Source: Enterobacteriaceae bacterium UBA2655 (GTDB lineage Bacteria; Pseudomonadota; Gammaproteobacteria; Enterobacterales; Enterobacteriaceae). Taken from it: a stretch of DNA of 17,389 bases. Under the pieces are notes generated by a model, which was given only the letters and a program-made list of their open reading frames with translations, ran no database searches and had not been told where the DNA came from. Below, in pieces: positions 1 through 8,943 of the stretch (its first letter is position 1; every line of letters starts with the position of its first letter). The stretch covers positions 20,614 to 38,002 of the forward strand of contig DENB01000043.1 of the NCBI GenBank assembly GCA_002359495.1, in the 5' to 3' direction. Both the position numbers and the translations under genes were made by a program.

Positions 1-1898
1 AGCGACAGGCTGCTGATGGTCACTTCCGGCAGGCCGTACTTGAAGCGGATCATCTCGCCCTGTTCCGTCACGCGCAGGCCCCCTTTCAGGCTGCCCGGCG
101 GCTGAGAGAGCAGCGCGGCGTGAGCCGGCGCGCCGCCGCGGCCGATGGTGCCGCCGCGGCCATGAAACAGCGTCAGCGCGACGCCCGCTTTCTCGCAGGT
201 TTTGATTAACGCATCCTGCGCCTGATACTGCGCCCAGCTGGCCGCCATTACGCCGGCGTCTTTCGCCGAATCGGAATAGCCGATCATCACCATCTGTTTG
301 CCCTGAATAAAGCCGCGATACCAGTCGATGCTTAACAGCTGGCTCATAACGTCGTTGGCGTTATTCAAATCGTCGAGGGTTTCGAACAGCGGCGCGACCG
401 GCATGGCGAACGGGATACCCGCCTCTTTCAGCAGCAGATGCACCGCCAGCACGTCTGACGGCGTTTTCGCCATCGAGATGACGTAGGCGGCGATGGAGCC
501 ATAAGGCGCTTCCGCCGCTACGCGACAGGTTTCCAGCACTTCGCGCGTCTCTTCGCTGGGTTCCCACTGACGCGGCAGCAGCGGACGTTTGGAGTTCAGC
601 TCGCGCACCAGGAACGCCTGTTTATCCGCTTCCGACCAGTTTTCATAATCGCCGAGGCCGAGATAGCGGGTCACTTCCGCGATGGCCTGGGTATGACGCG
701 TGCTCTCCTGACGAATATCGATGCGCACCAGCGGCACGCCGAAACACTTCACGCGACGCAGGGTGTCGAGCAGTTGGCCTCTGGCGATAATGCCCATGCC
801 GCACTGCTGCAACGATTGGTAAATCGCAAACAGCGGATTCCACAGCTGGTCGTTTGAAATCAGCAGGTCAGCCGGGCGCGGCAGGCGCTCGCCCTTGAGA
901 CGGCGCTCAAGGTAAGCCTGAGTGCTCATCAACTGGCTGCGAATGCGCTTCAGAATAACGCGATAAGGCTCCAGCGCATCCGGGTCGCCGCAGAGCGCGC
1001 GCACCTCATCGTTGCACTCCGACATGGAGAGCTCGGAAATCAGCACGCCCATGTCGCGCAGGAAGAGATCGGCCGCTTTCCAGCGGCTCAGCTGCAGCGC
1101 GTGACGTGTTACGGTGGCGGTGACGTTCGGGTTGCCGTCGCGATCGCCGCCCATCCAGGAGGTAAACTGCACCGGAACGAAATCCACTGGCAGGGTCAGG
1201 CCGAAAGTCTCTTCCACCTGTTCCGTCAGCTCGCGCAGAAAGGCGGGCACCCCTTCCCACAGGCTATTTTCCACTACGGCGAAGCCCCATTTGGCCTCAT
1301 CGACCGGGCTTGGACGGTATTTGCGGATTTCGTCGGTGTGCCAGGCCTGCGCCACCAGCTGACGCAGACGGCGCATAATCTGGTTGCGTTCGTAATCGGA
1401 AATGTCGCTGTGGTCCAGCTGCTTCAGGCAACTGTTCACTTCCACCAGCTTATGAATCAGGGTGCGGCGCGTGATTTCCGTGGGATGCGCTGTCAGTACC
1501 AGCTCCAGCGACAGCGATTCAATCGCCTGACGGATGGCGCTTTCGTCCAGGTCGGTTTGCTGCTTCAGGCGTTCGAAAGTTTTTTTCAACAGCTCCGGGT
1601 GGTTGGCGGCGTCGCCGTGCGGGGAGATGGTTTGATACTGTTCCGCCACGTTGGTCAGGTTAAGGAACTGGCTGAAAGCGCGCGCCACCGGCAGCAGCTC
1701 ATCATTAGAGAGGTTTTGCAGCGTGGAGAGCAGTTCCTTACGATGAGCGTCATTTCCTGCACGGGATGACTTAGAGAGTTTGCGGATGGTTTCCACCCGA
1801 TCGAGGATGTTCTCTCCCAGTGCATCCTTTATCGTATCCCCGAGCAGCTTGCCGAGCATACTGACATTACTTCGCATTGCGGAATATTGTTCGTTCAT
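1..1898 (-). CDS. ppc: Phosphoenolpyruvate carboxylase, N-terminal part (runs off the window)
   Basis: PEP carboxylase adds bicarbonate to phosphoenolpyruvate to make oxaloacetate, refilling the TCA cycle in the cytoplasm. The reading frame is open from ATG at 1898 to the window edge, giving 632 codons; the E. coli enzyme has 883 residues, so about 250 C-terminal residues are missing because the window ends, not because of a mutation. The frame starts [11 protein letters not shown]. Catalytic motifs fall at the family positions: His138 in VLTAHPTE, Lys546 in SDSAKDAG, and Arg581 and Arg587 in the glycine-rich loop [10 protein letters not shown]. An AGGG-type ribosome site precedes the ATG. 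The gene lies downstream of argE on the same strand but 247 bases away, with a hairpin and a possible promoter of its own between them. The allosteric aspartate site near the C-terminus cannot be judged here. Confidence 0.98.
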   Translation of the reverse strand, partial: MNEQYSAMRSNVSMLGKLLGDTIKDALGENILDRVETIRKLSKSSRAGNDAHRKELLSTLQNLSNDELLPVARAFSQFLNLTNVAEQYQTISPHGDAANHPELLKKTFERLKQQTDLDESAIRQAIESLSLELVLTAHPTEITRRTLIHKLVEVNSCLKQLDHSDISDYERNQIMRRLRQLVAQAWHTDEIRKYRPSPVDEAKWGFAVVENSLWEGVPAFLRELTEQVEETFGLTLPVDFVPVQFTSWMGGDRDGNPNVTATVTRHALQLSRWKAADLFLRDMGVLISELSMSECNDEVRALCGDPDALEPYRVILKRIRSQLMSTQAYLERRLKGERLPRPADLLISNDQLWNPLFAIYQSLQQCGMGIIARGQLLDTLRRVKCFGVPLVRIDIRQESTRHTQAIAEVTRYLGLGDYENWSEADKQAFLVRELNSKRPLLPRQWEPSEETREVLETCRVAAEAPYGSIAAYVISMAKTPSDVLAVHLLLKEAGIPFAMPVAPLFETLDDLNNANDVMSQLLSIDWYRGFIQGKQMVMIGYSDSAKDAGVMAASWAQYQAQDALIKTCEKAGVALTLFHGRGGTIGRGGAPAHAALLSQPPGSLKGGLRVTEQGEMIRFKYGLPEVTISSLS

Positions 1899-1963
1899 TT
1901 GACCCTGACACCCTCATCGTATTTTGTCGCTTTTTTACGCCCTATGGGCATAACGTCGTCTTT

Positions 1964-1993
1964 TATCTAGCCACGTAACGAAACGTTCGTCAA
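1964..1993 (-). promoter_or_regulatory. Possible sigma70 promoter of ppc
   Basis: Reading the minus strand, TTGACG (1988-1993) is followed after 18 bases by TAGATA (1964-1969), about 66 bases upstream of the ppc ATG. The -35 matches TTGACA at five of six positions; the -10 is weaker. The -35 overlaps the palindrome GTCAATTGAC (1989-1998). This is a pattern match only. Confidence 0.4.
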
Positions 1994-2090
1994 TTGACTT
2001 AAAATCGGAATAAGCTGAGGCTAAGTAACGGAAATTTATGAAATTAATCTACAGGGGAGCGTGATAAGTTATTCTTATCGTCAAACACCG

Positions 2091-2143
2091 AACAATGACG
2101 GGGCATTTTGCCGCTTTCACAGTGAAATGCCCCATTTATTGTT
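2091..2143 (-). terminator. Long hairpin just after argE (possible terminator or 3' stabiliser)
   Basis: GGGGCATTT (2100-2108) pairs perfectly with AAATGCCCC (2125-2133), and the flanking AACAAT (2091-2096) pairs with ATTGTT (2138-2143) across a small internal loop. The structure begins three bases after the argE stop on the minus strand. No proper T-run follows on that strand, so it may terminate weakly or mainly protect the 3' end of the argE transcript and separate it from ppc. Confidence 0.5.
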
Positions 2144-2145
2144 AA

Positions 2146-3294
2146 TCAATGACAAAAGTGTCGCACAACCTGCTCGATGAGCACGCGAGTCGGCTTGATA
2201 AATGCCGTATCGATAAATTCATCCGGCTGGTGCGCCTGATTGATGGAGCCGGGACCGAGCACCAGCGTCGGGCAGAGTTCCTGAATGAACGGCGCTTCGG
2301 TGCAGTAGTTCACCACTTCGGTCGGCGTGCCCAGCAGTTTTTCCACGACTTTCACCAGCTCATGATCCGCCGGGCATTCATAGCCGGGGATCGGCGGATG
2401 CAACTCGCCGACCGTCAGACGGCCCGGCCAGCGCGCGCTGACCGGCGCCAGCGCCTCGTTCAGCAAGCCGTCGAGATCGCTCAGCGTCAGGCCCGGCAGC
2501 GGACGAATATCCATATGCAGTTCGCAGCAGGCGCAGATGCGGTTAGCGGCGTCGCCGCCATGAATATGCCCGAAGTTCATCGTCGGGTAAGGAATGGCGA
2601 AGCCGTCATGGTGATAACGCTCTTTCAGCGTATTGCGCAGCTGCATCAGGTGGCCGATGGCGTCGTGCATCAACTCAATCGCATTGACGCCGCGTGAAGG
2701 GTCGCTGGAGTGGCCCGACTGTCCCTGAATGCGAATCGCATGGGAAAGATGGCCTTTATGGGCGCGTACCGGCTTAAGCGACGTCGGTTCGCCGATAATG
2801 GCGCAATCGGGACGCAGGCTGGTGTTTTCTGAAAAATATTTCGCGCCCGCCATCGTGGTTTCCTCATCTGCCGTGGCGAGGATGTAGAGCGGCTTTTTCA
2901 GCGTTGAGAGATCCACATCGCGCAGCGTATCGAGAATAAAGGCGAAAAAGCCTTTCATGTCGGCGGTGCCTAAACCGTAGAGCTTGTTGTCATGCTCGGT
3001 CAGGGTGAAGGGATCGCGCGTCCAGCGTCCGTCGTCAAAGGGAACGGTGTCCGTATGTCCGGCCAGCAGCAGGCCGCCCGCGCCGCTGCCGGTACGCGCC
3101 AGCATGTTAAATTTATTGCGCGTGCCGGGCACCGGCTGCACTTCTACTGAAAAACCGAGATCGCGGAACCAGCCGGCCAGCAAATTGATTAAAGTTACAT
3201 TGCTTTGGTCAAGCGCGCTTTCGGTGGCGCTGATGGTCGGTATCGCGATCAGCTGGCGGTAGAGTTCGAGAAAAGGCGGTAATTTTGTCTTCAC
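2146..3294 (-). CDS. argE: Acetylornithine deacetylase
   Basis: ArgE hydrolyses N2-acetylornithine to ornithine and acetate, the linear-pathway step of arginine synthesis, in the cytoplasm. The product has 382 residues (E. coli 383) and belongs to the M20 metallopeptidase family. Expected metal ligands and catalytic residues are present: His80 and Asp82 in GHTDTVP, Asp112 in GTADMKG, Glu144-Glu145 in TADEET, and Glu169 in IIGEPTS. The start is GTG at 3294: it gives MKTKLPPF, matching the E. coli N-terminus MKNKLPPF, and AAGGA lies nine bases upstream, with no ATG in a better place. The gene diverges from argCBGH over an intergenic region holding two ARG-box-like sites, so ArgR probably represses both directions together. 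A hairpin follows the stop codon. Confidence 0.97.
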   Translation of the reverse strand: MKTKLPPFLELYRQLIAIPTISATESALDQSNVTLINLLAGWFRDLGFSVEVQPVPGTRNKFNMLARTGSGAGGLLLAGHTDTVPFDDGRWTRDPFTLTEHDNKLYGLGTADMKGFFAFILDTLRDVDLSTLKKPLYILATADEETTMAGAKYFSENTSLRPDCAIIGEPTSLKPVRAHKGHLSHAIRIQGQSGHSSDPSRGVNAIELMHDAIGHLMQLRNTLKERYHHDGFAIPYPTMNFGHIHGGDAANRICACCELHMDIRPLPGLTLSDLDGLLNEALAPVSARWPGRLTVGELHPPIPGYECPADHELVKVVEKLLGTPTEVVNYCTEAPFIQELCPTLVLGPGSINQAHQPDEFIDTAFIKPTRVLIEQVVRHFCH

Positions 3295-3315
3295 TGTTGA
3301 CGGTCCTTGAGTTAG

Positions 3316-3358
3316 GATGTATCAATATTCATGCACTAATAGTGAATAAAAATACATT
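3316..3358. promoter_or_regulatory. ARG boxes (ArgR operator) with divergent argE/argC promoters
   Basis: Two 18-base sites resemble the ArgR box, whose core is TGAAT, four bases, ATTCA. Box 1 (3316-3333) contains TGTAT-CAAT-ATTCA; box 2 (3341-3358) contains TGAAT-AAAA-ATACA. Each has one perfect and one single-mismatch arm, and the two boxes face opposite ways. Their centres are 25 bases apart, wider than the roughly 21 usual in E. coli operators. TACATT (3353-3358), inside box 2, is a plausible -10 for argC, with TTCATG (3328-3333) as a distant -35; the argE promoter should overlap box 1. Co-repression by arginine-bound ArgR hexamer is known for this locus in E. coli and inferred here. Confidence 0.75.
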
Positions 3359-3462
3359 AACGCCGTCTGCATGTGAACCAGAAATCTTTTGCAAACGGCA
3401 TCGTGGGCAACGGGGCGAGGCCGCGACCCGGAACGTGTGACTGTAATAAGGTATACAGCCTG

Positions 3463-4467
3463 ATGTTGAATACGCTGATCGTTGGTGCCAGTGGTTACGC
3501 TGGCGTTGAGCTTGCCACCTACCTGAATCGCCATCCGCATATGAACATAACCGCTTTAGCGGTTTCAGCGCAAAGTCCGGATGCCGGAAAATTGCTTTCC
3601 GATCTGCATCCGCAGCTGAAGGGCGTAGTGGATCTGCCGCTGCAGCCGTTAAGCGACGCCGCGGAGTGGGCGGGAAAAGTCGATGTGGTGTTTCTGGCGA
3701 CAGCGCATGAAGTCAGCCACGATCTGGCGCCTGAGTTTCTGAAAGCGGGCTGCGTCGTATTCGATCTCTCCGGCGCGTTCCGCGTTAACGACGCCGATTT
3801 TTATACCCAATTTTACGGCTTTACCCACCAGCACGCTGAATGGCTGGATAAAGCGGTCTACGGTCTGGCCGAATGGCAGCGCGAAAAAATTCGCGAGGCG
3901 CAGCTGGTCGCCGTGCCGGGCTGTTATCCCACCGCGGCGCAGCTGGCGCTGAAACCGCTGGTGGAGGCGGGCCTGCTGAATGACGCGCAATGGCCGGTGA
4001 TCAACGCCACCAGCGGCGTGAGCGGGGCGGGACGCAAGGCCAGCATCGGCAATAGCTTCTGCGAAGTCAGCCTGCATCCTTACGGTATTTTTAACCATCG
4101 CCATCACCCGGAAATCACCACGCATCTGGGCGTGCCGGTTATTTTCACCCCGCACCTCGGCAACTTCGCGCGCGGCATTCTGGCGACCATTACCTGCCGT
4201 CTGAAAACCGGCATCGGTCATGAGGACGTGGCGCAGGCGTTCCGCAACGCTTATCACGATAAACCGCTGGTGCGCCTGTATGAAAAAGGGGTGCCGGCGT
4301 TGAAAGGCGTAGTGGGCTTGCCTTTCTGCGATATCGGCTTTGCCGTGCAGGGCGAACATTTGATTGTGGTGGCGGCGGAAGACAACCTGCTGAAAGGCGC
4401 CTCCGCGCAGGCGGTTCAGTGTTTGAACATTCGTTTCGGCTTCCCTGAAACGCAGTCTCTTATTTAA
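3463..4467 (+). CDS. argC: N-acetyl-gamma-glutamyl-phosphate reductase
   Basis: ArgC reduces N-acetylglutamyl-5-phosphate with NADPH to the semialdehyde, the third step of arginine synthesis. The product has 334 residues, the same as E. coli. The N-terminal nucleotide-binding loop GASGYAG is at residues 8-14, and the active-site cysteine is Cys154 in VPGCYPTA. The frame is open 30 codons further upstream to 3373, but ATG at 3463 gives [14 protein letters not shown], identical to the known N-terminus, with TAAGG about 11 bases before it. It is the first gene of argCBGH, about 100 bases downstream of the ARG boxes, so it has a leader of roughly that length. argB follows after 16 bases, suggesting coupled translation. 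Confidence 0.97.
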   Translation: MLNTLIVGASGYAGVELATYLNRHPHMNITALAVSAQSPDAGKLLSDLHPQLKGVVDLPLQPLSDAAEWAGKVDVVFLATAHEVSHDLAPEFLKAGCVVFDLSGAFRVNDADFYTQFYGFTHQHAEWLDKAVYGLAEWQREKIREAQLVAVPGCYPTAAQLALKPLVEAGLLNDAQWPVINATSGVSGAGRKASIGNSFCEVSLHPYGIFNHRHHPEITTHLGVPVIFTPHLGNFARGILATITCRLKTGIGHEDVAQAFRNAYHDKPLVRLYEKGVPALKGVVGLPFCDIGFAVQGEHLIVVAAEDNLLKGASAQAVQCLNIRFGFPETQSLI

Positions 4468-4483
4468 CGGACAGGTGTGCGAC

Positions 4484-5260
4484 ATGACTAATCCATTAAT
4501 TATCAAGCTGGGCGGCGTGTTGCTGGACAGCGAAGAAGTGCTGGCCCGTCTGTTCGATGCGTTGCTGGCTTACCGTTCGGCGCACCAGCGCCCGCTGGTG
4601 ATCGTTCACGGCGGCGGCTGCCTGGTGGACGAACTGATGAAAAAGCTGGCGCTGCCGGTGAAGAAGAAAAACGGCCTGCGCGTTACGCCCGCCGATCAGA
4701 TCGACATCATTACCGGCGCGCTGGCCGGTACCGCCAACAAGACGCTGCTGGCGTGGGCGAAAAAGCACGGCATCAATGCCGTAGGTCTTTGCCTTGGCGA
4801 CGGCGGCATGGTGAATGTCGCGCAGTTTGATGAAGAGCTTGGCCACGTGGGCAACGCCACGCCCGGTACGCCGGCGCTGCTGAATACGCTGCTGGCGGCG
4901 GGTTATATGCCGGTGGTCAGCTCTATCGGCGTGACCGACGGCGGCGAGCTGATGAACGTGAATGCCGATCAGGCCGCGACCGCGCTCGCCGCGACGCTGG
5001 GCGCCGATCTGGTATTACTTTCCGACGTCAGCGGCATTCTTGACGGCAAAGGCCAGCGCATCGAAGAGATGACCGCAGCCAAAGCCGAGCAGCTGATCGC
5101 GCAGGGCATTATCACCGACGGCATGATTGTGAAGGTCAATGCGGCGCTCGACGCGGCGCGCACCCTCGGCCGTCCGGTCGATATCGCCAGCTGGCGCCAT
5201 GCGGAGCAGCTGCCGACTCTTTTTAACGGCGTGTCCATCGGCACCCGGATTCTCGCTTAA
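4484..5260 (+). CDS. argB: N-acetylglutamate kinase
   Basis: ArgB phosphorylates N-acetylglutamate with ATP, the second step of arginine synthesis. Starting at ATG 4484 the product has 258 residues, the same as E. coli. An in-frame GTG at 4475 would add three residues but sits on top of the GGACAGG ribosome site, so the ATG is preferred. Amino acid kinase motifs are present: Lys8 in IIKLGG, the glycine loop VHGGG at residues 41-45, Asp162 in NVNADQAA and Lys217 in MIVKVNAA. This is the short class without the N-terminal helix found in hexameric arginine-inhibited kinases, so feedback control probably falls on another enzyme. It lies 16 bases after argC and 24 before argG. Confidence 0.97.
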   Translation: MTNPLIIKLGGVLLDSEEVLARLFDALLAYRSAHQRPLVIVHGGGCLVDELMKKLALPVKKKNGLRVTPADQIDIITGALAGTANKTLLAWAKKHGINAVGLCLGDGGMVNVAQFDEELGHVGNATPGTPALLNTLLAAGYMPVVSSIGVTDGGELMNVNADQAATALAATLGADLVLLSDVSGILDGKGQRIEEMTAAKAEQLIAQGIITDGMIVKVNAALDAARTLGRPVDIASWRHAEQLPTLFNGVSIGTRILA

Positions 5261-5284
5261 CGACACTGATTCAAGGATTACGAA

Positions 5285-6502
5285 ATGCAAACGCAAGACA
5301 TCAAAAAAATCGTTCTCGCCTACTCCGGCGGCCTGGATACCTCCGCCATCATTCCCTGGCTGAAAGAGAACTACGGCGGCTGTGAAGTGGTCGCGTTCGT
5401 GGCGGATATCGGTCAGGAGCGTAGCGATCTGGAAGGTGTTGAGAAAAAAGCGCTGCAGTCCGGCGCGTCCGAGTGTCACGTTGTCGATTTGCGCGAAGAG
5501 TTTATCCGCGATTACGTCTATCCGGTGCTGCAAACCGGCGCGCTTTATGAAGGCACCTATCTGCTGGGCACCTCGATGGCGCGTCCGATCATTGCCAAAG
5601 CGCAGGTCGAGCTGGCGCTGAAGGTCGGTGCCGATGCGCTGTGCCATGGTGCGACCGGCAAGGGCAACGACCAGGTGCGTTTTGAAACCACCTATACCGC
5701 GCTGGCGCCGCAGCTGAAGGTGGTCGCGCCGTGGCGCGAATGGGATCTGCGTTCGCGCGAAGCGCTGCTCGCCTATTTGAAAGAGCGCAACATCCCGACT
5801 ACCGCGTCGCTGGAAAAAATCTACAGCCGTGACGAGAACGCCTGGCACATCTCCACCGAAGGCGGCGTGCTGGAAAGCCCGTCGAATGCGCCGAACAAAG
5901 ATTGCTGGGTATGGACCGTAGACCCGCTGGAGGCGCCGGATCAGCCGGAAAACGTCACCGTTACCGTGGAAAAAGGCCGCGTCGTCGCCGTGAACGGCGA
6001 GCAGATGACGCCGTTCCAGTGTCTGGAAACCCTGAACGCGCTGGGCGCGAAACATGGCGTCGGCCGTATCGACATCGTTGAGAACCGTCTGGTGGGCATT
6101 AAATCCCGCGGCTGCTACGAAACCCCGGGCGGCACCATCATGGTTAACGCGCTGCGTGCCGTTGAGCAATTAGTTTTGGATCGCGACAGCTTCAAATGGC
6201 GCGAGCAGCTGGGCCATGAAATGTCCTACGTGGTTTACGACGGTCGCTGGTTCGCGCCGCTGCGTAAATCGATTCAGGCCGCGGCGGAATCGCTGGCGGA
6301 GGAGGTCAACGGCGAAGTAGTGTTGCAGCTCTATAAAGGCCAGGCGACGGCGATTCAGAAAACCTCTGCCAACAGCCTTTATTCGGAAGAGTTCGCGACC
6401 TTCGGCGAAGATGAAGTTTACGATCACCGTCATGCGGGCGGCTTTATCCGTCTCTTCTCGCTCTCTTCCCGCATCCGCGCGCTGAACGAGCAGAAAAAGT
6501 AA
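5285..6502 (+). CDS. argG: Argininosuccinate synthase (short, 405-residue form)
   Basis: ArgG joins citrulline and aspartate with ATP to form argininosuccinate. The product has 405 residues and carries the ATP pyrophosphatase P-loop AYSGGLDTS at residues 12-20, followed by the family stretches [13 protein letters not shown] and [16 protein letters not shown]. The E. coli K-12 enzyme is about 447 residues and belongs to a different subfamily (type 2 in HAMAP); this one has the length and N-terminus of the type 1 subfamily. AAGGA lies seven bases before ATG. The gene sits between argB and argH, whereas E. coli has argG elsewhere on its chromosome. It follows argB by 24 bases and no ARG box is visible in that gap, so it is probably read from the argC promoter. 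Confidence 0.96.
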   Translation: MQTQDIKKIVLAYSGGLDTSAIIPWLKENYGGCEVVAFVADIGQERSDLEGVEKKALQSGASECHVVDLREEFIRDYVYPVLQTGALYEGTYLLGTSMARPIIAKAQVELALKVGADALCHGATGKGNDQVRFETTYTALAPQLKVVAPWREWDLRSREALLAYLKERNIPTTASLEKIYSRDENAWHISTEGGVLESPSNAPNKDCWVWTVDPLEAPDQPENVTVTVEKGRVVAVNGEQMTPFQCLETLNALGAKHGVGRIDIVENRLVGIKSRGCYETPGGTIMVNALRAVEQLVLDRDSFKWREQLGHEMSYVVYDGRWFAPLRKSIQAAAESLAEEVNGEVVLQLYKGQATAIQKTSANSLYSEEFATFGEDEVYDHRHAGGFIRLFSLSSRIRALNEQKK

Positions 6503-6508
6503 TTTTCC

Positions 6509-6525
6509 GACGAGCGCGTCTCGTC
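6509..6525 (+). other. Small hairpin after argG
   Basis: GACGAG (6509-6514) pairs with CTCGTC (6520-6525) around the loop CGCGT, seven bases after the argG stop and just before the stronger terminator-like hairpin. It may stabilise the argCBG transcript end. It lacks a following T-run. Confidence 0.45.
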
Positions 6526-6540
6526 CCAACAACTGATTCG

Positions 6541-6567
6541 GGGCGGCTTTCAGGCCGCCCTTGTTTT
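6541..6567 (+). terminator. Intrinsic-terminator-like hairpin between argG and argH
   Basis: GGGCGGC (6541-6547) and GCCGCCC (6554-6560) form a perfect seven-pair all-GC stem with a six-base loop, followed by TTGTTTTAA. This is a standard rho-independent terminator layout. argH starts only 23 bases later on the same strand with no visible promoter in between, so the element probably terminates partially and lowers argH relative to argCBG. Confidence 0.7.
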
Positions 6568-6589
6568 AACGATTAGAGGGAGCATTCTC

Positions 6590-7966
6590 ATGGCACTTTG
6601 GGGTGGACGGTTTACTCAGGCTGCGGACCAGCGTTTCAAACAGTTCAACGACTCGCTGCGCTTCGATTACCGCCTGGCGGAGCAGGACATCATCGGCTCT
6701 GTCGCCTGGTCCAAAGCGCTGGTGACGGTGAATGTGCTGACGGCGGAAGAACAAAACCAGCTGGAGCGCGCGCTGCATACGTTGCTGGACGAGGTGCGCG
6801 CCAACCCGGAGCAGATCCTGCAAAGCGATGCGGAAGATATTCACAGCTGGGTTGAAGGCCAACTGATCGAAAAAGTCGGCGCGCTGGGCAAAAAGCTGCA
6901 TACCGGCCGCAGCCGTAACGACCAGGTCGCTACCGATCTGAAGCTCTGGTGCAAAATGCAGGTAGCCGAGCTGCTGGGCGCGACGCGCCAGCTGCAGCAG
7001 GCGCTGGTCGCGACCGCCGAGGCGAATCAGGATGCGGTGATGCCGGGCTATACCCATCTGCAGCGCGCGCAGCCGGTGACCTTCGCTCACTGGTGTCTCG
7101 CCTATGTCGAGATGCTGGCGCGCGACGAGAGCCGTCTGCAGGATACGCTGAAGCGTCTCGACGTCAGTCCGCTTGGCTGCGGCGCGCTGGCCGGCACCGC
7201 CTATAAGATCGACCGCGAACAGCTGGCCGGCTGGCTGGGTTTCGCCTCCGCCACCCGCAACAGTCTGGACACGGTTTCCGACCGCGATCATGTGCTGGAG
7301 CTGCTCTCCGACGCCGCCATCGGCATGGTCCATCTGTCGCGCTTCGCTGAAGATCTGATTTTCTTTAATACCGGCGAAGCGGGCTTTGTCGAGCTGTCGG
7401 ATAAAGTGACGTCCGGCTCGTCGCTGATGCCGCAGAAGAAAAACCCGGACGCGCTGGAGCTGATCCGCGGCAAATGCGGTCGCGTGCAGGGCGCGCTGAC
7501 CGGCATGATGATGACGCTGAAAGGCTTGCCGCTCGCCTACAACAAAGATATGCAGGAAGATAAAGAAGGGCTGTTCGACGCGCTCGATACCTGGGCTGAC
7601 TGCCTGCAGATGGCGACGCTGGTGCTGGACGGCATTCAGGTGAAGCGTCCGCGCTGTCGGGAAGCGGCGGAGCAGGGTTACGCCAACGCGACTGAGCTGG
7701 CGGATTATCTGGTCGCCAAAGGCGTGCCGTTCCGCGAAGCGCACCATATCGTCGGCGAAGCGGTGGTGGAAGCGATCAGGCAGGGCGTGGCGCTGGAAGC
7801 GCTGAAACTGGCGGATCTACAAAAGTTCAGCAACGTCATCGGCGAGGATGTCTATCCGATGCTGGCGCTGCAATCCTGTCTGGATCAACGTAATGCTAAA
7901 GGCGGCGTTTCGCCGCATCAGGTTGCGCTGGCGATTACCGAGGCGAAACAGCGTCTTGGCAGCTGA
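6590..7966 (+). CDS. argH: Argininosuccinate lyase
   Basis: ArgH cleaves argininosuccinate to arginine and fumarate, the last step of the pathway. The product has 458 residues (E. coli 457) and starts [10 protein letters not shown], the E. coli N-terminus. It belongs to the fumarase/aspartase superfamily: the signature [11 protein letters not shown] spans residues 276-286 and includes the catalytic serine loop, His156 lies in [10 protein letters not shown], and [11 protein letters not shown] is at about residues 102-112. GAGGG precedes ATG 6590. It is the last gene of the arginine cluster and is separated from argG by 87 bases containing a terminator-like hairpin. It converges with the prx-grx gene on the other strand; the two share a 116-base intergenic region with hairpins. 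Confidence 0.97.
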   Translation: MALWGGRFTQAADQRFKQFNDSLRFDYRLAEQDIIGSVAWSKALVTVNVLTAEEQNQLERALHTLLDEVRANPEQILQSDAEDIHSWVEGQLIEKVGALGKKLHTGRSRNDQVATDLKLWCKMQVAELLGATRQLQQALVATAEANQDAVMPGYTHLQRAQPVTFAHWCLAYVEMLARDESRLQDTLKRLDVSPLGCGALAGTAYKIDREQLAGWLGFASATRNSLDTVSDRDHVLELLSDAAIGMVHLSRFAEDLIFFNTGEAGFVELSDKVTSGSSLMPQKKNPDALELIRGKCGRVQGALTGMMMTLKGLPLAYNKDMQEDKEGLFDALDTWADCLQMATLVLDGIQVKRPRCREAAEQGYANATELADYLVAKGVPFREAHHIVGEAVVEAIRQGVALEALKLADLQKFSNVIGEDVYPMLALQSCLDQRNAKGGVSPHQVALAITEAKQRLGS

Positions 7967-7973
7967 TAAAAGA

Positions 7974-8002
7974 TAAAAAAAGAGCGGGCAATAATTGCCC
8001 GC
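7974..8002 (-). terminator. Intrinsic terminator of the prx-grx gene
   Basis: GCGGGCAA (7984-7991) pairs with TTGCCCGC (7995-8002) around a three-base loop. On the minus strand the stem is followed by TCTTTTTTTAT (complement of the A-rich tract at 7974-7983), a strong rho-independent terminator. It lies about 80 bases beyond the stop of prx-grx. On the plus strand the stem lies shortly after the argH stop but has no T-run, so it would act mainly on minus-strand transcripts. Confidence 0.85.
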
Positions 8003-8052
8003 CAACCTCTAGCTTCAGTCTTTCATTGTTTTTATAGGCCCATCATCAGCGG

Positions 8053-8085
8053 GTCGGCGCTCCTGGCCGACTCGTGATTCTTTTA
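8053..8085 (+). terminator. Weak terminator candidate after argH
   Basis: GTCGGC (8053-8058) pairs with GCCGAC (8066-8071) around a seven-base loop, followed after ten bases by TTTTA (8080-8085). The T-run is displaced from the stem, so it is a poor match to an intrinsic terminator, but it is the best plus-strand candidate in the argH/prx-grx convergent gap. Confidence 0.3.
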
Positions 8086-8817
8086 CGCTGGCAGCAGATA
8101 GTGCTCCAGCTCTTCGCTGCCGCCGATGTGGCGGCCGCCGATAAAGATTTGCGGAACGGTGGCGCGGCCGGAGACGGCGCGCAGGCTGACGGTGGTCGCA
8201 TCCTGTCCCAGCACTATCTCTTCAAACGGCATGCCATGCTCCTGCAGCAGCTGTTTCGCTTTGTCGCAGAACGGGCAACCCGGCTTGGTGAAAACAGACA
8301 CCGACTCCTGCACCTTAAATTCGGGGGCCAGGTAGCGCAACATGGTGTCGGCATCTGAAACCTCAAACGGGTCGCCCGGTTTATTGGGCTCGACAAACAT
8401 TTTTTCCACCACGCCATTGCAAACCAGCATGGAGTAGCGCCATGAACGTGCGCCGAGACCCGCCTCGGTTTTTTCTACCAGCATGTTCATGCCGCGGGTG
8501 AACTCGCCGTTTCCGTCGGGAATAAAAGTAATATGTTTCGCGCGCTGATCGGCCTTCCAGGCATTCATCACAAAGGTATCGTTCACTGAGACGCACAGAA
8601 TGCTGTCTACGCCGTGCCGGATAAAAACGTCGTACAGCTCGTTGTAGCGCGGCAGGTGGCTGGCCGAACAGGTCGGCGTAAAGGCGCCGGGCAGTGAAAA
8701 TACGATAACCGTTTTGTCTCTGAACAGCTCGTCAGTGGTCACGTCGACCCAACGGTCGCCCTGACGGATGTGAAACGTGACCTGCGGAACCGTTCTGCCT
8801 TCCTGACTGACAAACAT
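8083..8817 (-). CDS. Hybrid peroxiredoxin 5-glutaredoxin (thiol peroxidase)
   Basis: The product (244 residues) fuses a peroxiredoxin 5 domain (residues about 8-165) to a C-terminal glutaredoxin (about 172-244). The peroxidatic cysteine is Cys50 in PGAFTPTCS; the glutaredoxin active site is CPFC at 181-184, with the glutathione-binding TVPQ at 220-223 and GG at 232-233. It closely resembles the Haemophilus influenzae hybrid Prx5 (HI0572), which reduces hydrogen peroxide and alkyl hydroperoxides with glutathione, the Grx domain recycling the Prx domain. Cytoplasmic: no signal peptide. ATG 8817 has AGAGGA just upstream. It diverges from oxyR over 126 bases, the position of the oxyS RNA gene in E. 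coli, which implies control by OxyR. E. coli K-12 has no such fusion, as far as I know. Confidence 0.93.
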   Translation of the reverse strand: MFVSQEGRTVPQVTFHIRQGDRWVDVTTDELFRDKTVIVFSLPGAFTPTCSASHLPRYNELYDVFIRHGVDSILCVSVNDTFVMNAWKADQRAKHITFIPDGNGEFTRGMNMLVEKTEAGLGARSWRYSMLVCNGVVEKMFVEPNKPGDPFEVSDADTMLRYLAPEFKVQESVSVFTKPGCPFCDKAKQLLQEHGMPFEEIVLGQDATTVSLRAVSGRATVPQIFIGGRHIGGSEELEHYLLPA

Positions 8818-8858
8818 ATATTCCTCTTTAGGAACAACCGGCGCTATTCGATGCGTGC

Positions 8859-8912
8859 ATTATTCCTGCCACCGCTTGATAGGGCTAATCGTTCATTGCT
8901 ATTCTATTTATC
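8859..8912. promoter_or_regulatory. oxyR promoter and probable OxyR site shared with prx-grx
   Basis: On the plus strand TTGATA (8876-8881), 18 bases, then TATTCT (8900-8905) with an extended TG two bases before it makes a good oxyR promoter; transcription would begin about 30 bases before the ATG. GATAG (8878-8882) and an opposing TTATC (8908-8912) overlap this promoter; E. coli has closely similar sequence here, where OxyR binds and represses its own gene. On the minus strand AATAAT (complement of 8859-8864) could be the prx-grx -10; its -35 (TAGCCC) is poor, as expected for an activator-dependent promoter. The OxyR site is inferred: I could not fit all four ATAG/CTAT elements of the consensus. 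Confidence 0.5.
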
Positions 8913-8943
8913 GCCACGGACTATCGTGGATCGGAGGATAGCA

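Noticed and set aside
1101..1769. Plus-strand open frame of 222 codons
   Set aside because: It lies entirely antisense to ppc, whose catalytic motifs are intact on the other strand.
3371..3376. ATG-TGA minimal open frame in the argC leader
   Set aside because: No ribosome site precedes it and such start-stop pairs are common by chance.
3373..3462. 30-codon in-frame extension of argC or a leader peptide
   Set aside because: The sequence is open but starts at GTG without a ribosome site and has no similarity to ArgC N-termini; 3463 reproduces the known start exactly.
5015..6169. Long minus-strand open frame of 384 codons opposite argB and argG
   Set aside because: Its low-complexity Arg/His/Ala-rich product and exact antisense position show it is a shadow caused by GC-rich codon use in argB/argG; no ribosome site or family resemblance.
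6566..7747. Long minus-strand open frame of 393 codons opposite argH
   Set aside because: Antisense shadow of argH, with Gln/Arg/His-rich composition typical of reversed GC-rich genes.
8818..8943. An oxyS small RNA gene as in E. coli
   Set aside because: No stretch resembling OxyS or its terminator is visible, and the space is taken by the oxyR and prx-grx promoters.
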